The notes: generated from the sequence alone by a model not told the origin. A stretch of DNA of 64,000 bases from Globisporangium splendens (GCA_006386115.1 VFIW01000067.1:62001-126000); one strand, 5' to 3'; counted from the stretch's first letter, positions 44,200-54,899 are shown. A program made the numbers and translations.

Positions 44200-46290
44200 T
44201 CAGAGCACGGCATACGAATGACCGTCCTGAGCGACGATCTTAACTGCTTGATGGGCTCCGCTTCCACATGCTTCTGCTGTCGATGATGCTGCCATCGTCA
44301 CCGTCATCCGCAAAACAGACTGGCGCAGCGGCGTGATCTCTCGGATTTGCGCTCCAGCGTGCACCGCATGATGCTGTTGTGCGAGTCGCTCGGAATGGCT
44401 CTGGAAGGCTCGACAGAGCTCGGCAATGTTCACGTGTCCATGGACTACAGCGAGCGCATACGCATCATGTCCGTTGTCGTTGCGTTGGTACACGTTGGCG
44501 CCATTGTTGAGCAGCAGCTCGCAGATGAGGTAATTGCCCGTCTCGGCCGCGATGTGGAGTGGAGTCTTCTTGTTGATCATATTGGCGGTGTTCACGAACG
44601 CGTCGTACTCCAACAGCAGCTTCAAGATATCAAGCGACTGGGATGCCACGGCGACGTGAGTTGCTGACACTTTCCGCGCATTGCTCAGATTCACGTCAGC
44701 TCCAGCATCCAGCAGCATTCGCACCAGGCTGATTTCTCCATGATTGATCGCGAGTAACAGAGGTGTCATTCCCAGTTTGTCCATCGCATTCACGTCGGCG
44801 CCATTTTCCAGCAAGCAATTGGCGACTTCGTTATGGCCCGATCGACACGCGACATGGAGCGGCGTCGTGCCATCGCTGACGACTGCATTCGGGTCAGTGC
44901 CGCGTGCTAGAATCGATTGCGCCGCGTACACTTGGCCGATCTGGCACGCCAAGCACAAGCCAAGCTCCCATTGCCGCGCATCGTCTAACTCTGCGATGGC
45001 CACAGGTTCGTTCAGGATGTCGCCAAACTGAGAAAGCAAATGGTCACGGAAATCTACAAGAAAAGAGCCAAGCGTCTTGACTTTTGCCGAGCGGATCTGC
45101 AGTTTTGGCAGCGATGGTTGAGTACGACGTGGAGCTTGAGTCGTACCCAGGATATACACGGAGCTGCCTCGATACTTTCTCGAGATGTCATCGTCCTCTG
45201 TGTCTGTGGAGGCAGCCTCATCCTCTGCGACGATGTGATCCCGTCCGCGGATTGCTAGTTCATGGTACTCGTCATGGATCGCAGTTGAATCTTCAGGCAC
45301 TGTGCGGAGACTTGGGATATAGACTGTGGGGATCCGGTACTCAGGCAGATGCTCCAATGTGTCGTTGTCGTCGTCGTCATCGTCTCCATCGTAGTCCTGC
45401 TCGTCGTCTTCATGGGCTCCACATGACCTAGAAGTCATGGATCGCTCAGGTCCATGAAGGTTGCTGTGTTCAGAGTTGTATGACGAAGAAACCCTGGGCA
45501 CTGGACGCTGGTCTCGGTTCAGCAGCATGTCAGCCTTCCACGCTGCGACCAGCAAGGGCGACCGGTTGATGGCCATCGAGCGCAGCTCTTCGCTGAATCC
45601 AATGAACGTTGCAAACAGATTGAGCACACGACAGTGCTCGTTCGAGTCCACCGAGTGCAAGAAACTGCGCGGGAACCCAATGAAGAACTCGCGCACATCG
45701 ACCACAAATTGTTCCAGTGCGTGGCGCCGTGCCTCGAGAATTGTCGACGAATTGCGCTTAAGCACCATCTTTGGCGGGAACGGGTAGCATTTCAGCATCA
45801 AGTAGAGGCGAGTGAACGGGCAGCACGAATTACTGCATGGACACGCACCAGGCGCGAGTGTGACAGCAGTTGGAACTGGCGCCGATGCAGTGCTCGATAA
45901 TGACGGCAACATCGACGAAGATCTCGACGCGGTTGTTCCACGAAGAGAAGACGAGCTCGGATCTGCTGGCAGCATGCTACGCATGCGCTGCCTCGTGTGG
46001 CGGTTCCTGCATGCAAATGCTGCTTTCCCATCGCTCACGAGCGTCGAGTGGGCTGTACTCGCCGAGGACGGCTTGGTCGCGCGCAAGAGCTCTTTCCAGA
46101 GGTTGCGGAACTGCGAGTACGACTGGAACGCGGTCACAAATGCATTGCACCCGCCATATCGGTCGTCCTGATGGTTGCTGCTGCTGTTGTTGTCGCCATG
46201 GTAGCGCTGCAGTTGAAGCGCAAAGACGTATTTGCCATTTTTGATCTCATAGTGGGGCACCGAGAGCTCGTACACTTGCAACCAGCTCAT
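44200..46290 (-). CDS. PX-ankyrin repeat protein (copy 2)
   Basis: Single exon of 696 residues and a paralogue of the plus-strand gene at 31957. The PX-type domain has YSQFRNLWKELLRA, LMLKCYPFPPKMVLKRN and ARRHALEQFVVDVREFFIGF; its R-x-x-x-x-FPxK pattern is nearer to canonical PX than that of copy 1. An acidic stretch (a run of Asp near residue 305) and a second acidic patch separate it from ankyrin repeats at about residues 455-640 (GTTPLHVACRSGHNEVANCL; GMTPLLLAINHGEISLVRML; KKTPLHIAAETGNYLICELL). Membrane recruitment through phosphoinositides is inferred. Just upstream (46305-46500) the minus strand has an open, Lys/Ser-rich frame ending at a GTAAGA donor-like site, perhaps a 5' leader exon. 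Confidence 0.85.
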   Translation of the reverse strand: MSWLQVYELSVPHYEIKNGKYVFALQLQRYHGDNNSSSNHQDDRYGGCNAFVTAFQSYSQFRNLWKELLRATKPSSASTAHSTLVSDGKAAFACRNRHTRQRMRSMLPADPSSSSLRGTTASRSSSMLPSLSSTASAPVPTAVTLAPGACPCSNSCCPFTRLYLMLKCYPFPPKMVLKRNSSTILEARRHALEQFVVDVREFFIGFPRSFLHSVDSNEHCRVLNLFATFIGFSEELRSMAINRSPLLVAAWKADMLLNRDQRPVPRVSSSYNSEHSNLHGPERSMTSRSCGAHEDDEQDYDGDDDDDDNDTLEHLPEYRIPTVYIPSLRTVPEDSTAIHDEYHELAIRGRDHIVAEDEAASTDTEDDDISRKYRGSSVYILGTTQAPRRTQPSLPKLQIRSAKVKTLGSFLVDFRDHLLSQFGDILNEPVAIAELDDARQWELGLCLACQIGQVYAAQSILARGTDPNAVVSDGTTPLHVACRSGHNEVANCLLENGADVNAMDKLGMTPLLLAINHGEISLVRMLLDAGADVNLSNARKVSATHVAVASQSLDILKLLLEYDAFVNTANMINKKTPLHIAAETGNYLICELLLNNGANVYQRNDNGHDAYALAVVHGHVNIAELCRAFQSHSERLAQQHHAVHAGAQIREITPLRQSVLRMTVTMAASSTAEACGSGAHQAVKIVAQDGHSYAVL

Positions 46291-47123
46291 GGCTCCAATG
46301 CGTCTTACCGCGATGGCGATTTCGGCTTCGTAGAGGATGTTGGAGCAAAGAGGGACTGTCGGGTACGTAATTGGCTACGTTGGTCGCCACCTAGGGACGA
46401 GTCGCCGTTGTGTGGGCGTGTGCACATGGAAGAAGATGGCGCTTGGGATCTGATGGATGAGTCGGACGGTTTTTCCTTTGCTGCTTTTGTTTTCATCTCC
46501 ATTTCGTTTTTCATTTTTGGAAGAAAATAAACGGAGCTGAACGCACCGCAAACTGGATTCTGGAAAAAGCGCAAGAGCGTCAAATGCACCCCTTTGCTCA
46601 CGTGTGCGTAGCAGCAGATTGGTGCAGCCACACGCGCATGAGAGCGTGCTGTTACGCAGTTGATAAATACTGCGTCTGACGCATTGGCAGCAATTGGATT
46701 GATGCAAACAAGGTGCTGCACTTTCTCGTGTCGATCTTCGGGATGATGGTCATGTCGACAATCACTCAGCCATCCTAGCACACCGTTTGGATGCACATCA
46801 AACAAACCGTTGCGCAAGCAAACTGTAAAGCCAACTTTTCATTCAAAGTCGACGATTATGGTTGACTTGAAAGGATAGAGTGAATTAGTGAAGTGTTGAT
46901 ACGAGTCGATGCAAGTCGTTAGGCGTGTCGAAACGACCATCATTCTGTCTTTTTCGCATCAAGTGAGTGAGCCTCTCATGTCCGGTGTGCTGGACAGCGA
47001 CAGTCAGACAAGAAGCTGCGTGGCTGCTGCTGCGTGATCCCATTCCGCAACAAGCGCTCCATCGCACAGCAACGCTGCCAGCTCCACGCTCACATTCCTC
47101 AATTGCATCTGCTTGTGTCCACT
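46291..47123. other. Divergent gap between PX-ankyrin copy 2 and the GNAT gene
   Basis: 833 bp between outward-facing starts. Apart from the possible leader exon near 46305-46500 (minus strand) nothing is supported. Short tracts around 46500 are T-rich. Confidence 0.4.
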
Positions 47124-47588
47124 ATGACGCTGCTCGTGACCCGCGCGACCACTACCGAAGAGAATGAGATCCACCTCGCACTGCGCATTCAGGTGTTTAT
47201 CGACAACCAGGGCTTTGACGTTGCTGACGAGATCGACGAGTACGATGGGAAGGACACGACGCTGCATTTCCTAGGCAAAGACACTGAGCAGGACAAGTTC
47301 GTCGCGGTGGCGCGAGTGCTTATGAATCCGTCGACACGCACGGCGAAGATCGGCCGCGTCGCGGTACTCCCAGAGTGTCGTGGCAAGAACTTCGGTCTGG
47401 CGTTGATGCACGGCGTCGAACAACTAGTCGCGGACGTCGCCGACACGTATGCACTCTCGGCGCGGTACGACAAGAAAGGGTTTTACGAGAAATGTGGCTA
47501 CCAGTGCATCAACGATGAGATCTACGTCGAAAGAACCGTGGATCACTGCATGATGACGAAAAAGCGCGAGGGCAACCGTCTGCTGTAG
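47124..47588 (+). CDS. GNAT-family N-acetyltransferase
   Basis: 154 residues, single exon. GNAT features: an N-terminal LALRIQVFIDNQGFDVADEI helix of the ElaA/YjcF type, strand FVAVARVLMNPSTRTAKIGR, then VAVLPECRGKNFGLALMHGV, where R/Q-x-x-G-x-G/A becomes CRGKNFG (acetyl-CoA pyrophosphate loop). The C-terminal ARYDKKGFYEKCGYQCI is the usual FYxKxGF element. Substrate unknown; small amines or amino sugars are possible in this group. The VxVFIxxQGF start also occurs in bacterial proteins, but eukaryotic copies are common, so transfer is not claimed. Confidence 0.85.
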   Translation: MTLLVTRATTTEENEIHLALRIQVFIDNQGFDVADEIDEYDGKDTTLHFLGKDTEQDKFVAVARVLMNPSTRTAKIGRVAVLPECRGKNFGLALMHGVEQLVADVADTYALSARYDKKGFYEKCGYQCINDEIYVERTVDHCMMTKKREGNRLL

Positions 47589-49301
47589 AACAGCCAGCAA
47601 CATATACAGCTTGTTATATGCAATACAACACCTGTGTTGTGGATCTAGCCTCGTCACTATCTCCTTCGTAAAACGGTGGACTACGGATAGCATTCCGATT
47701 TCAGGGGTGGATTTCGACCACGCACTCAAACTGTGGTGTATGAAGCCTCGGATCGCATTCAAGGACACACGCGAGAACTTGAAGAGAGTGAAAGCCTTCG
47801 CACTTGATGGCTGCAAGCATGATGGCACTCATCGCAAAGCACAGTGATCAGCATTTGCTGCCTGTGCAAGCTCGCCTGTGTCAAGAACAGCAACAGTTGA
47901 TCCAGAAGCCAATCAATTTGGCGCGCGCGACGAGCAGCGAGAGGACTTCAAGGACAAACTATTCGACTGCACGAGGCGCAGCTATCTGCTCGTCACCGAC
48001 AAAGTCGCTTCTAACCAGCGCTGATCTGCTACGCGTTCCAGAGTTCCTTTTCCTGTTGGTTTGCCGTGCTGACACAAGTCCACCACCATTGTGATTTAAT
48101 CTCTTGCTTCAACAAAAGGTGGCCGTTGCATAAATGCTATCTGACTACTTCTCAACAATAAAAGATCGGTAGGACATATAGTTCTTCAACACTCTCGACC
48201 ATGACTCATACGGTCATGATCCAGCTCGTGCGTCTTGTCTTCCTTGTAGCCATTCTTTGTAAAGAAGCGTCTTGGAACAACCAATGACCTTCACGGGATA
48301 ATAGGATTACAAAGTAGAGAGAACGGTGGGTTTATTGAATTGTTACTGTGTTTGCCTACAGAATCCAGTGTACGACATCTGGGAATCAGATCAGCTGCTA
48401 TTCTCTTACCTAACGACTGAGGTCAATGGATGGTATTTGTCGCATCCTTGGACGCACCTACACCTTGGCTGTCACTGGGACATCGATTGAGGATAATCTC
48501 TTTGCGATAGTGAGTGGGAACAGCACACTCACACTTCATCGAATTAGCAATTCGGGCTTTTATGATGCACTTAACTTTCGCACAGGAGAGTGGAACGCCA
48601 ACACGGTGTCTGCTATGCGATGGAGCTGAATGGCAACTTGGTGCTTCTCTTGTAGGCAAGAAACGCACTCTGACAGATACAAGATGGAGCGAACTGGACT
48701 GGCAAGAGACTTTGCCTGCAGGAAAGGGGCACAATCACTCTGACTGCTGTCCAACAAAGCTTGAGAACTTGGTGCTTTGACGAAGGAGAGTGCAACACAA
48801 ATAATTGGGCAGCTGCGCTGAAGCTGGCGGGAATCTATGGATAGAAACACGTTTATCATTTTCTTCTTTTTTTTCTCAATTTTCTTCTTTACACGGTAAT
48901 GCAAAAAATTCCTCTAGCATCCATCTAAAAGCCGCATAATTGGGGTACTTTCTCCCTTCATGTGTGTGTGATCTGGATTGAATGGAGGGACAGGGCAATA
49001 TTTTCCTTCTATTTTTAGTTTTAAAAGTGTCGCGATTGCGAGTCCAGACAAGGGATTCATGTGGGTACACCCTTCCGGTCAGCAAGAAGGCACAGACAGC
49101 AGTTTGTGCATGAGTCCAGAAACCAAAGTCATGTACTTGTTGTTGGTGATGGATACATCGATGTAACCCAGAAGAACTGAACGGAGAATTGGATCATCCA
49201 ACAATTGCTCTCCAAAGTGATACCCTCACAAGAAAATTTACCACGAAGAAGAGAGGTCAGACAAATTGCGAGCGTACGTGAACAGTGGACGAACAAGAAC
49301 C
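47589..49301. other. 1.7-kb gap with scattered coding-like fragments
   Basis: Plus-strand pieces such as KLWCMKPRIAFKDTRENLKR (about 47730) and EDFKDKLFDCTRRSYLLVTD (about 47950) look like relics of coding DNA but lie in different frames with stops between. A further open stretch lies at 48426-48780. No family is recognised and no complete gene is supported. The last 300 bp precede the ankyrin-kinase gene. Confidence 0.35.
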
Positions 49302-52300
49302 ATGGCCACAGGCTTCAAGACTGCTTCTTCAGGCGCGAATACAACCGACGTTAAAGGACGCACTCCCCTATATGGTGCTATTGGACGAGGTCTTCGTGAA
49401 TTTTTTAGAGAAAATGGCGCGGCATCATTATACATGGCTTCCCAGTATGGAATCGTTGAAGTGGTGATTGAGCTATTGAAGAATGGTGCAAGCGTGGACA
49501 TGGCCAACAATGACGGAGCAACATCGTTGATGGTTGCTTCCTTCAATGGCCACGTTGAAGTGGTGAGTGAACTATTGGAGAATGGTGCAAGCGTGGACAT
49601 GGCCAACAATGATGGAGCGACATCGTTGTACATCGCTTCCCAAAATGGTCAGGTCGGAGTGGTGAGTGAGCTATTGAAGAATGGTGCAAGCGTGGACATG
49701 ACCGACAATGATGGAGCGACTTCGTTGTACGTCGCTTCCCAAAATGGTCACGTTGAAGTGGTGAGTGAGCTATTGAAATATGGTGCAAGCGTGGACATGG
49801 CCAACCATATTGGCGCGACATCGTTGTACATCGCTTCCCAAAATGGTCACGTTCAAGCTGTGAGTGAACTATTGAAGTATGGTGCAAGCGTGGACATTGC
49901 CAAAAACGATGGCGCGACATCACTGCACATCGCTTCTAAAGATGGTCATGTTGAAGTGGTGAGTGAGCTATTGAAGTATGGTGCAAGCGTGGACATGGCC
50001 AACAATAATGGCGCGACATCGTTGTGGATTGCTTCCTTCAATGGCCACGTTGAAGTGGTGAGTGAGCTATTGAAGAATGGTGCAAGCGTGGACACTACCA
50101 GCATTTTTGACGCGACATCATTGTGGGTTGCTTCTCAAAATTGTCATGTTGAAGTGGTGATTGAGCTATTGAAGTATGGTGCAAGCATCTGCATGGCCAC
50201 CAATGACGGTGCAACATCGTTGCACATCGCTTCCCAAAATGGTCACGTTCAAGCTGTGAGTGAACTATTGAAGTATGGTGCAAGTGTGGACATTGCCAAA
50301 AACGATGGCGCGACATCACTGCACATCGCTTCTAAAGATGGTCATGTTGAAGTGGTGAGTGAGCTATTGAAGTATGGTGCAAGCGTGGACATGGCCAACA
50401 ATAATGGCGCGACATCGTTGTGGATTGCTTCCTTCAATGGCCACGTTGAAGTGGTGAGTGAGCTATTGAAGAATGGTGCGAGTGTGGACATGCCAAACAA
50501 TGATGGCTGGACATCGTTGCGCATCGCTTCCCAAAATGGCCACGTTGAAGTGGTGAGTGAACTATTGAAGAATGGTGCAAGAGTGGACATGGTCACCAAC
50601 GATGGCGCGACGTCGTTGTGGGTTGCTTCCCAAAATGGCCACGTTGAAGTGGTGAGTGAGCTATTGAAGTATGGTGCAAGCGTGGACATGGCCAACCATA
50701 TTGGCGCGACATCGTTGTACATCGCTTCCCAAAATGGTCACGTTCAAGCTGTGAGTGAACTATTGAAGTATGGTGCAAGCGTGGACATTGCCAAAAACGA
50801 TGGCGCGACATCACTGCACATCGCTTCTAAAGATGGTCATGTTGAAGTGGTGAGTGAGCTATTGAAGTATGGTGCAAGCGTGGACATGGCCAACAATAAT
50901 GGCGCGACATCGTTGTGGATTGCTTCCTTCAATGGCCACGTTGAAGTGGTGATTGAACTATTGAAGAATGGTGCAAGCGTGGACACTACCAGCATTTTTG
51001 ACGCGACATCATTGTGGGTTGCTTCTCAAAATTGCCATGTTGAAGTGGTGATTGAGCTATTGAAGTATGGTGCAAGCATCTGCATGGCCACCAATGACGG
51101 TGCGACATCGTTGCACATCGCTTCCCAAAATGGTCACGTTGAAGTGGTGATTGAGCTATTGAAGAATGGTGCAAGCGTCGACATTGCCAACAATAATGGC
51201 TGGACATCGTTGTACATTGCTTCCAGAGATGGTCAGGTTGAAGTGGTGAGTGAGCTATTGAAGTATGGTGCAAGCGTGGACATGGCCAACAATTTTGGCG
51301 CGACATCGTTGTGGATTGCTTCCCAAAATGGCCACGTTGAAGTGGTGATTAAACTATTGAAGAATGGTGCAAGAGTGGACATGGTCACCAACGATGGCGC
51401 GACGTCGTTGTGGGTTGCTTCCCAAAATGGCCACGTTGAAGTGGTGAGTGAGCTATTGAAGAATGGAGCATGTGTGGAGAAGGCCAGGACTGACGGCTGG
51501 ACATCGTTGTACATTGCTTCCCAAAATGGCTACGTTGATGTGGTGAGTGAACTATTGAAGAATGGTGCGAGTGCGATGGTGGTCATGCTCAACGGCTTGA
51601 CGCCGTTACATGTTGCGGCTCGAAATGGTCATGTGAATGTTGTTGAGCTGCTCTGTTCAAGCTCCGTAGGGATGGATGTTTCGTGTAACGAAACAATAAC
51701 GGCCCTTCACCTCGCAGCACGAGAAGGACACGATGTGGTCCTCGATGTGTTTTTGACGAATGGAATATTGCCCGACACAAGAGACGAAGAAGGAAACACA
51801 CCACTCATATCGGCTTGTCGAAACGGTCACTGGCAAGCTGCGCAACGGCTACTACAAAGCAACGCTTCTCTCTCTGCAATCAACAAAACTGGCGAGTCGG
51901 CTTTGCTTGCAGCTGCTTCGGCAGGATCTATCGAGTTTACAACTGCACTCATCCAAGCGGGAGCATCTCCTCACGTCCGTGCTACTAATGGAGACACGAT
52001 TCTGGTTAGTGCTGCCAAGAGGAATTTGAAGGACATGGTGAACCAACTGCTCGAGGCTGGGTATTTGACACCTCTCGTCGCACCAGAATCCGGTGTGTCT
52101 CTGCTTGAAGGAACACTGCAAACGCTGCGAGAATACAGTGAGAACGTTTACGAGTTTGAAGCACTGTGGGGAAGCGTTGCAGACCGACTCACACGACTTT
52201 TCAAGCAACTTGAGACTGAAGACGATGTGCATCGAGATATGCTCCATCAGTGCGTCATGGTCATATTCCGGTTCATCAGAGTGAAAGCGCTGTGTGAGAA

Positions 52301-54899
52301 CAGGAGCATCTGCTCGCGTCTTGTCGTCACCCGTAATATCGTGAGTCGCCTTCACGATTTTCACACTGAAATTTCATTCTTACAGCAAAAAATCAAGTCC
52401 ACTGCAACCGATGAGGCATCGCAACAATGGACAGTCAAATGGGAAAGTGACGAGACTGATTTGATGTCCGCATTCCAGGAAGCCATCAACACCGACACGA
52501 GTCTCTCCCTTCGCGAGCTCGACGAGTCCGAACGAGTCGAAGCAGTGACTCTCCTTCAACACGAGTTAAAAGTGCATAGCGATAAATACACTCCTGAAAT
52601 GCTGCAGCTCTTGGAGCGCGCCTTGTGTCAAGTGTCACAAAAATCCGCCTCAGATGAAAACGACGACGGTCCGGATTGGTTCATACCTCCTCATGAGCTC
52701 GATATTCTTCAAGTTGAAAGCAAGTCGAGTCCACGCGAACATCGCGCAAATCACGCGACTTCTGCTCAGTGGCTAAACTCTATGGTCAAAGTGAGTGAGT
52801 TTCGGGTGGACCAAGCCAAGTTCATTGACGCTGTGGATCGGTGGGTGTTTTTGAGTCACCCGAACGTGGTGAAGCTGTTCGGAGCGACTCATCTGCAATA
52901 CCCGTACACAGCCGCATTTGAGAACGCAACCCATACCAATCTGCTTGACTACTTGCGAGTGGACGGAAATCGACAGTTCCTGTGGCAGAAGCTCCACGAA
53001 GTTGCGCTTGGACTCAAGTACCTGCACGACCGCGGGATTATCCTGGAGTACTTAAATTGTGAGCACGTATGGGTTGGAACTGACGGCACAGCGAAGATCA
53101 GTGGATTTGGAATCGGAATGCAGGAGAACTCGGAAGGAATCGAAGGAGTCCGTTGGCGGTCGCCCGAGGCTCTACGCGGCGGCAAGACCTCGGTTATGTC
53201 CAATGTTTACTCGCTTGCTGTATTCATCTACGAATCAGTGACTGAGGAAGTGCCCTGGATCAGTGAAGAAGATAGAAACGTTGCTGCAATGGCGATAGCA
53301 GGTTACCGTCCAAAAATGCCAGACAAGTGTGGGAAGCGTGTGATTGACTTGATGAATCGAATGTGGTGTGCAGACCCAACGAGAAGAATGAATCTGGCAA
53401 CAGTGATTGAGCATCTAAAACAACTGGGAGAGTTGAGGTTGCAGCCTGAGAATGCGTCGGCTGGTCCACCGGTCATGACAAGTCATCGAGTTGATATTGA
53501 GACGTACTTATTTCCCGAATTCGGCTCCTCTTTGCCGACGGCTTTGGATGCGGTGGAATCCAAATGTCGATTGTGCGCTGCCTCCCGAGATTCCGTGCTG
53601 CACATCAACAAACGTTTACGCAATGTGTTTGATTTGCTTCGACAACAACACAAGACGCCGAATGATTTCGCAGTCAAGAAATTCTGTCAAGTGCTACGAA
53701 GCTTAGATCGACTCGTGCACACAGCTCTCAACGAAAAATCCGTGCTGCAGCGAGCCAAAAGTCAAGTCGTGGGGATCCAGCACGACCTGTTTCACCGAGA
53801 TATCGATGAAATTCTTGACATACTCTCGATTTCAGCCAATGACGATCCCGTACATCAATGGACTGAACAACTCGCAACTCGCGACAGAGATGTCAAGAAT
53901 CTGAAGAGCGTCATCAACCGATTACAAAAGCAATCAGCTGTGGCTCAAGGGGCGGTGAAAATCCTCCGCTTTGATTCAGAAACCGTGAACAAAAGATTCC
54001 AGTCAGTTGACCGGAGTGCGCTTATTGTAAGTGAACACCAACACGGATCGTGGTTTATTCCGACACACCAGCTCAAGTACGACCGAGGTCATTCAATCGG
54101 AACTGGTGCCTTTGGCGACGTGTACAAAGCCACATGGCTTGGGACGTCCGTTGTGATTAAATTCATGGGCTACGAAGCCGATGGAGACGCGTACAACCGC
54201 GAGCTGTTTTACCACGAGCTGCAAGTGTGGTTTCCTCTCAATCATCCGCATGTGATCCGACTCTTTGGTGCGTGTCACGTTGGGAAGCGCTTTTTCGCGT
54301 GCGAGTACGCAGGAAACGGAACGCTTGATGGTTTTTTGAGAAAAGGCGACAACAGCACCAAGAAATGGCGCAAACTATACCAGGTTGCGCTCGGTTTGCA
54401 ATACCTGCATTCGCTGAACATCGTCCATAACGATTTGAAGTGCGACAATATTTTGATCGGAGCCAATGAAGACGCGAAGATCACGGATTTCGGGTTGAGC
54501 TGTATCCCAAACAGCGCAGAAGTGATAGTTGAGGCAAAGAAAATGGGAGCAGTCCAGTGGAAGTCGCCCGAGTATCTGCGTGGAGAGCGATTGACTGTTG
54601 CATCAGATCTGTATGCGTTCGGTATGTGCATCCTGGAAGCAGTGAGTGGCGATTATCCGTGGGGCAGCCTCACAGGTGCGTCAGTTCGCTTCCAGGTGCT
54701 GAGAGGCATCCTTCCTCAGGCTGCGCTCCAATGCTTGGATGGTTCAGAACGCGCTCTCGTCGAGATGATCTGTGCGCCGGCTCCATCGGAGCGTATTAAA
54801 ATCTCGTCGGTCGTTGAGAAGCTGGACGAGTTCGCGAAGCTTGAGGCTGTTGCGACCAAAGCGACGGCAAACCTGCCATTCGATGTTCCTGCATCGTAA
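49302..54899 (+). CDS. Ankyrin-array protein with pseudokinase and TKL-type kinase
   Basis: Intronless, 1,865 residues from ATG 49302 (the open frame starts slightly earlier at a TTG). Residues 40-925 hold about 27 ankyrin repeats; the first 22 follow consensus GATSLYIASQNGHVEVVSEL with little variation, the last five diverge. Two successive modules follow, each a helical region plus a kinase fold. Module 1 kinase (about 1130-1383) keeps GLKYLHDRGI and SPEALRG but has EYLNCEH where HRDLKxxN should be and SGFG for DFG, so it is a pseudokinase. Module 2 (about 1590-1853) has GTGAFGDVYKA, VVIKF (Lys about 1620), HNDLKCDN (HND for HRD), DFGLS and SPEYLRGE, so it is probably active. The helical regions resemble each other (HQWT versus QQWT landmarks), pointing to duplication. 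Probably an intracellular signalling receptor or scaffold; ligand and substrate unknown. Confidence 0.9.
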   Translation: MATGFKTASSGANTTDVKGRTPLYGAIGRGLREFFRENGAASLYMASQYGIVEVVIELLKNGASVDMANNDGATSLMVASFNGHVEVVSELLENGASVDMANNDGATSLYIASQNGQVGVVSELLKNGASVDMTDNDGATSLYVASQNGHVEVVSELLKYGASVDMANHIGATSLYIASQNGHVQAVSELLKYGASVDIAKNDGATSLHIASKDGHVEVVSELLKYGASVDMANNNGATSLWIASFNGHVEVVSELLKNGASVDTTSIFDATSLWVASQNCHVEVVIELLKYGASICMATNDGATSLHIASQNGHVQAVSELLKYGASVDIAKNDGATSLHIASKDGHVEVVSELLKYGASVDMANNNGATSLWIASFNGHVEVVSELLKNGASVDMPNNDGWTSLRIASQNGHVEVVSELLKNGARVDMVTNDGATSLWVASQNGHVEVVSELLKYGASVDMANHIGATSLYIASQNGHVQAVSELLKYGASVDIAKNDGATSLHIASKDGHVEVVSELLKYGASVDMANNNGATSLWIASFNGHVEVVIELLKNGASVDTTSIFDATSLWVASQNCHVEVVIELLKYGASICMATNDGATSLHIASQNGHVEVVIELLKNGASVDIANNNGWTSLYIASRDGQVEVVSELLKYGASVDMANNFGATSLWIASQNGHVEVVIKLLKNGARVDMVTNDGATSLWVASQNGHVEVVSELLKNGACVEKARTDGWTSLYIASQNGYVDVVSELLKNGASAMVVMLNGLTPLHVAARNGHVNVVELLCSSSVGMDVSCNETITALHLAAREGHDVVLDVFLTNGILPDTRDEEGNTPLISACRNGHWQAAQRLLQSNASLSAINKTGESALLAAASAGSIEFTTALIQAGASPHVRATNGDTILVSAAKRNLKDMVNQLLEAGYLTPLVAPESGVSLLEGTLQTLREYSENVYEFEALWGSVADRLTRLFKQLETEDDVHRDMLHQCVMVIFRFIRVKALCENRSICSRLVVTRNIVSRLHDFHTEISFLQQKIKSTATDEASQQWTVKWESDETDLMSAFQEAINTDTSLSLRELDESERVEAVTLLQHELKVHSDKYTPEMLQLLERALCQVSQKSASDENDDGPDWFIPPHELDILQVESKSSPREHRANHATSAQWLNSMVKVSEFRVDQAKFIDAVDRWVFLSHPNVVKLFGATHLQYPYTAAFENATHTNLLDYLRVDGNRQFLWQKLHEVALGLKYLHDRGIILEYLNCEHVWVGTDGTAKISGFGIGMQENSEGIEGVRWRSPEALRGGKTSVMSNVYSLAVFIYESVTEEVPWISEEDRNVAAMAIAGYRPKMPDKCGKRVIDLMNRMWCADPTRRMNLATVIEHLKQLGELRLQPENASAGPPVMTSHRVDIETYLFPEFGSSLPTALDAVESKCRLCAASRDSVLHINKRLRNVFDLLRQQHKTPNDFAVKKFCQVLRSLDRLVHTALNEKSVLQRAKSQVVGIQHDLFHRDIDEILDILSISANDDPVHQWTEQLATRDRDVKNLKSVINRLQKQSAVAQGAVKILRFDSETVNKRFQSVDRSALIVSEHQHGSWFIPTHQLKYDRGHSIGTGAFGDVYKATWLGTSVVIKFMGYEADGDAYNRELFYHELQVWFPLNHPHVIRLFGACHVGKRFFACEYAGNGTLDGFLRKGDNSTKKWRKLYQVALGLQYLHSLNIVHNDLKCDNILIGANEDAKITDFGLSCIPNSAEVIVEAKKMGAVQWKSPEYLRGERLTVASDLYAFGMCILEAVSGDYPWGSLTGASVRFQVLRGILPQAALQCLDGSERALVEMICAPAPSERIKISSVVEKLDEFAKLEAVATKATANLPFDVPAS
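49425..51640 (+). repeat. Tandem 99-bp ankyrin units with higher-order duplications
   Basis: About 22 units of 99 bp (33 codons) in frame. The DNA around GCCAAAAACGATGGCGCG recurs at about 49900, 50296 and 50791, offsets of 396 (4 x 99) and 495 (5 x 99). A longer block starting with CCAACCATATTGG at 49801 recurs at 50692 (891 = 9 x 99). Silent positions are also conserved, which indicates recent unequal exchange rather than selection on protein alone. Confidence 0.9.

Noticed and set aside
47124..47588. Bacterial transfer of the GNAT gene
   Set aside because: GNAT proteins are widespread in eukaryotes, and base composition matches neighbours.
47589..48100. A complete second gene after the GNAT gene
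   Set aside because: Coding-like words occur in different frames with stops between them and no splice pattern joins them.
49425..51640. Regular repeats resembling a CRISPR or satellite array
   Set aside because: The 99-bp units are in frame and encode ankyrin repeats; there are no spacers or cas genes. The minus-strand frames here are shadows.
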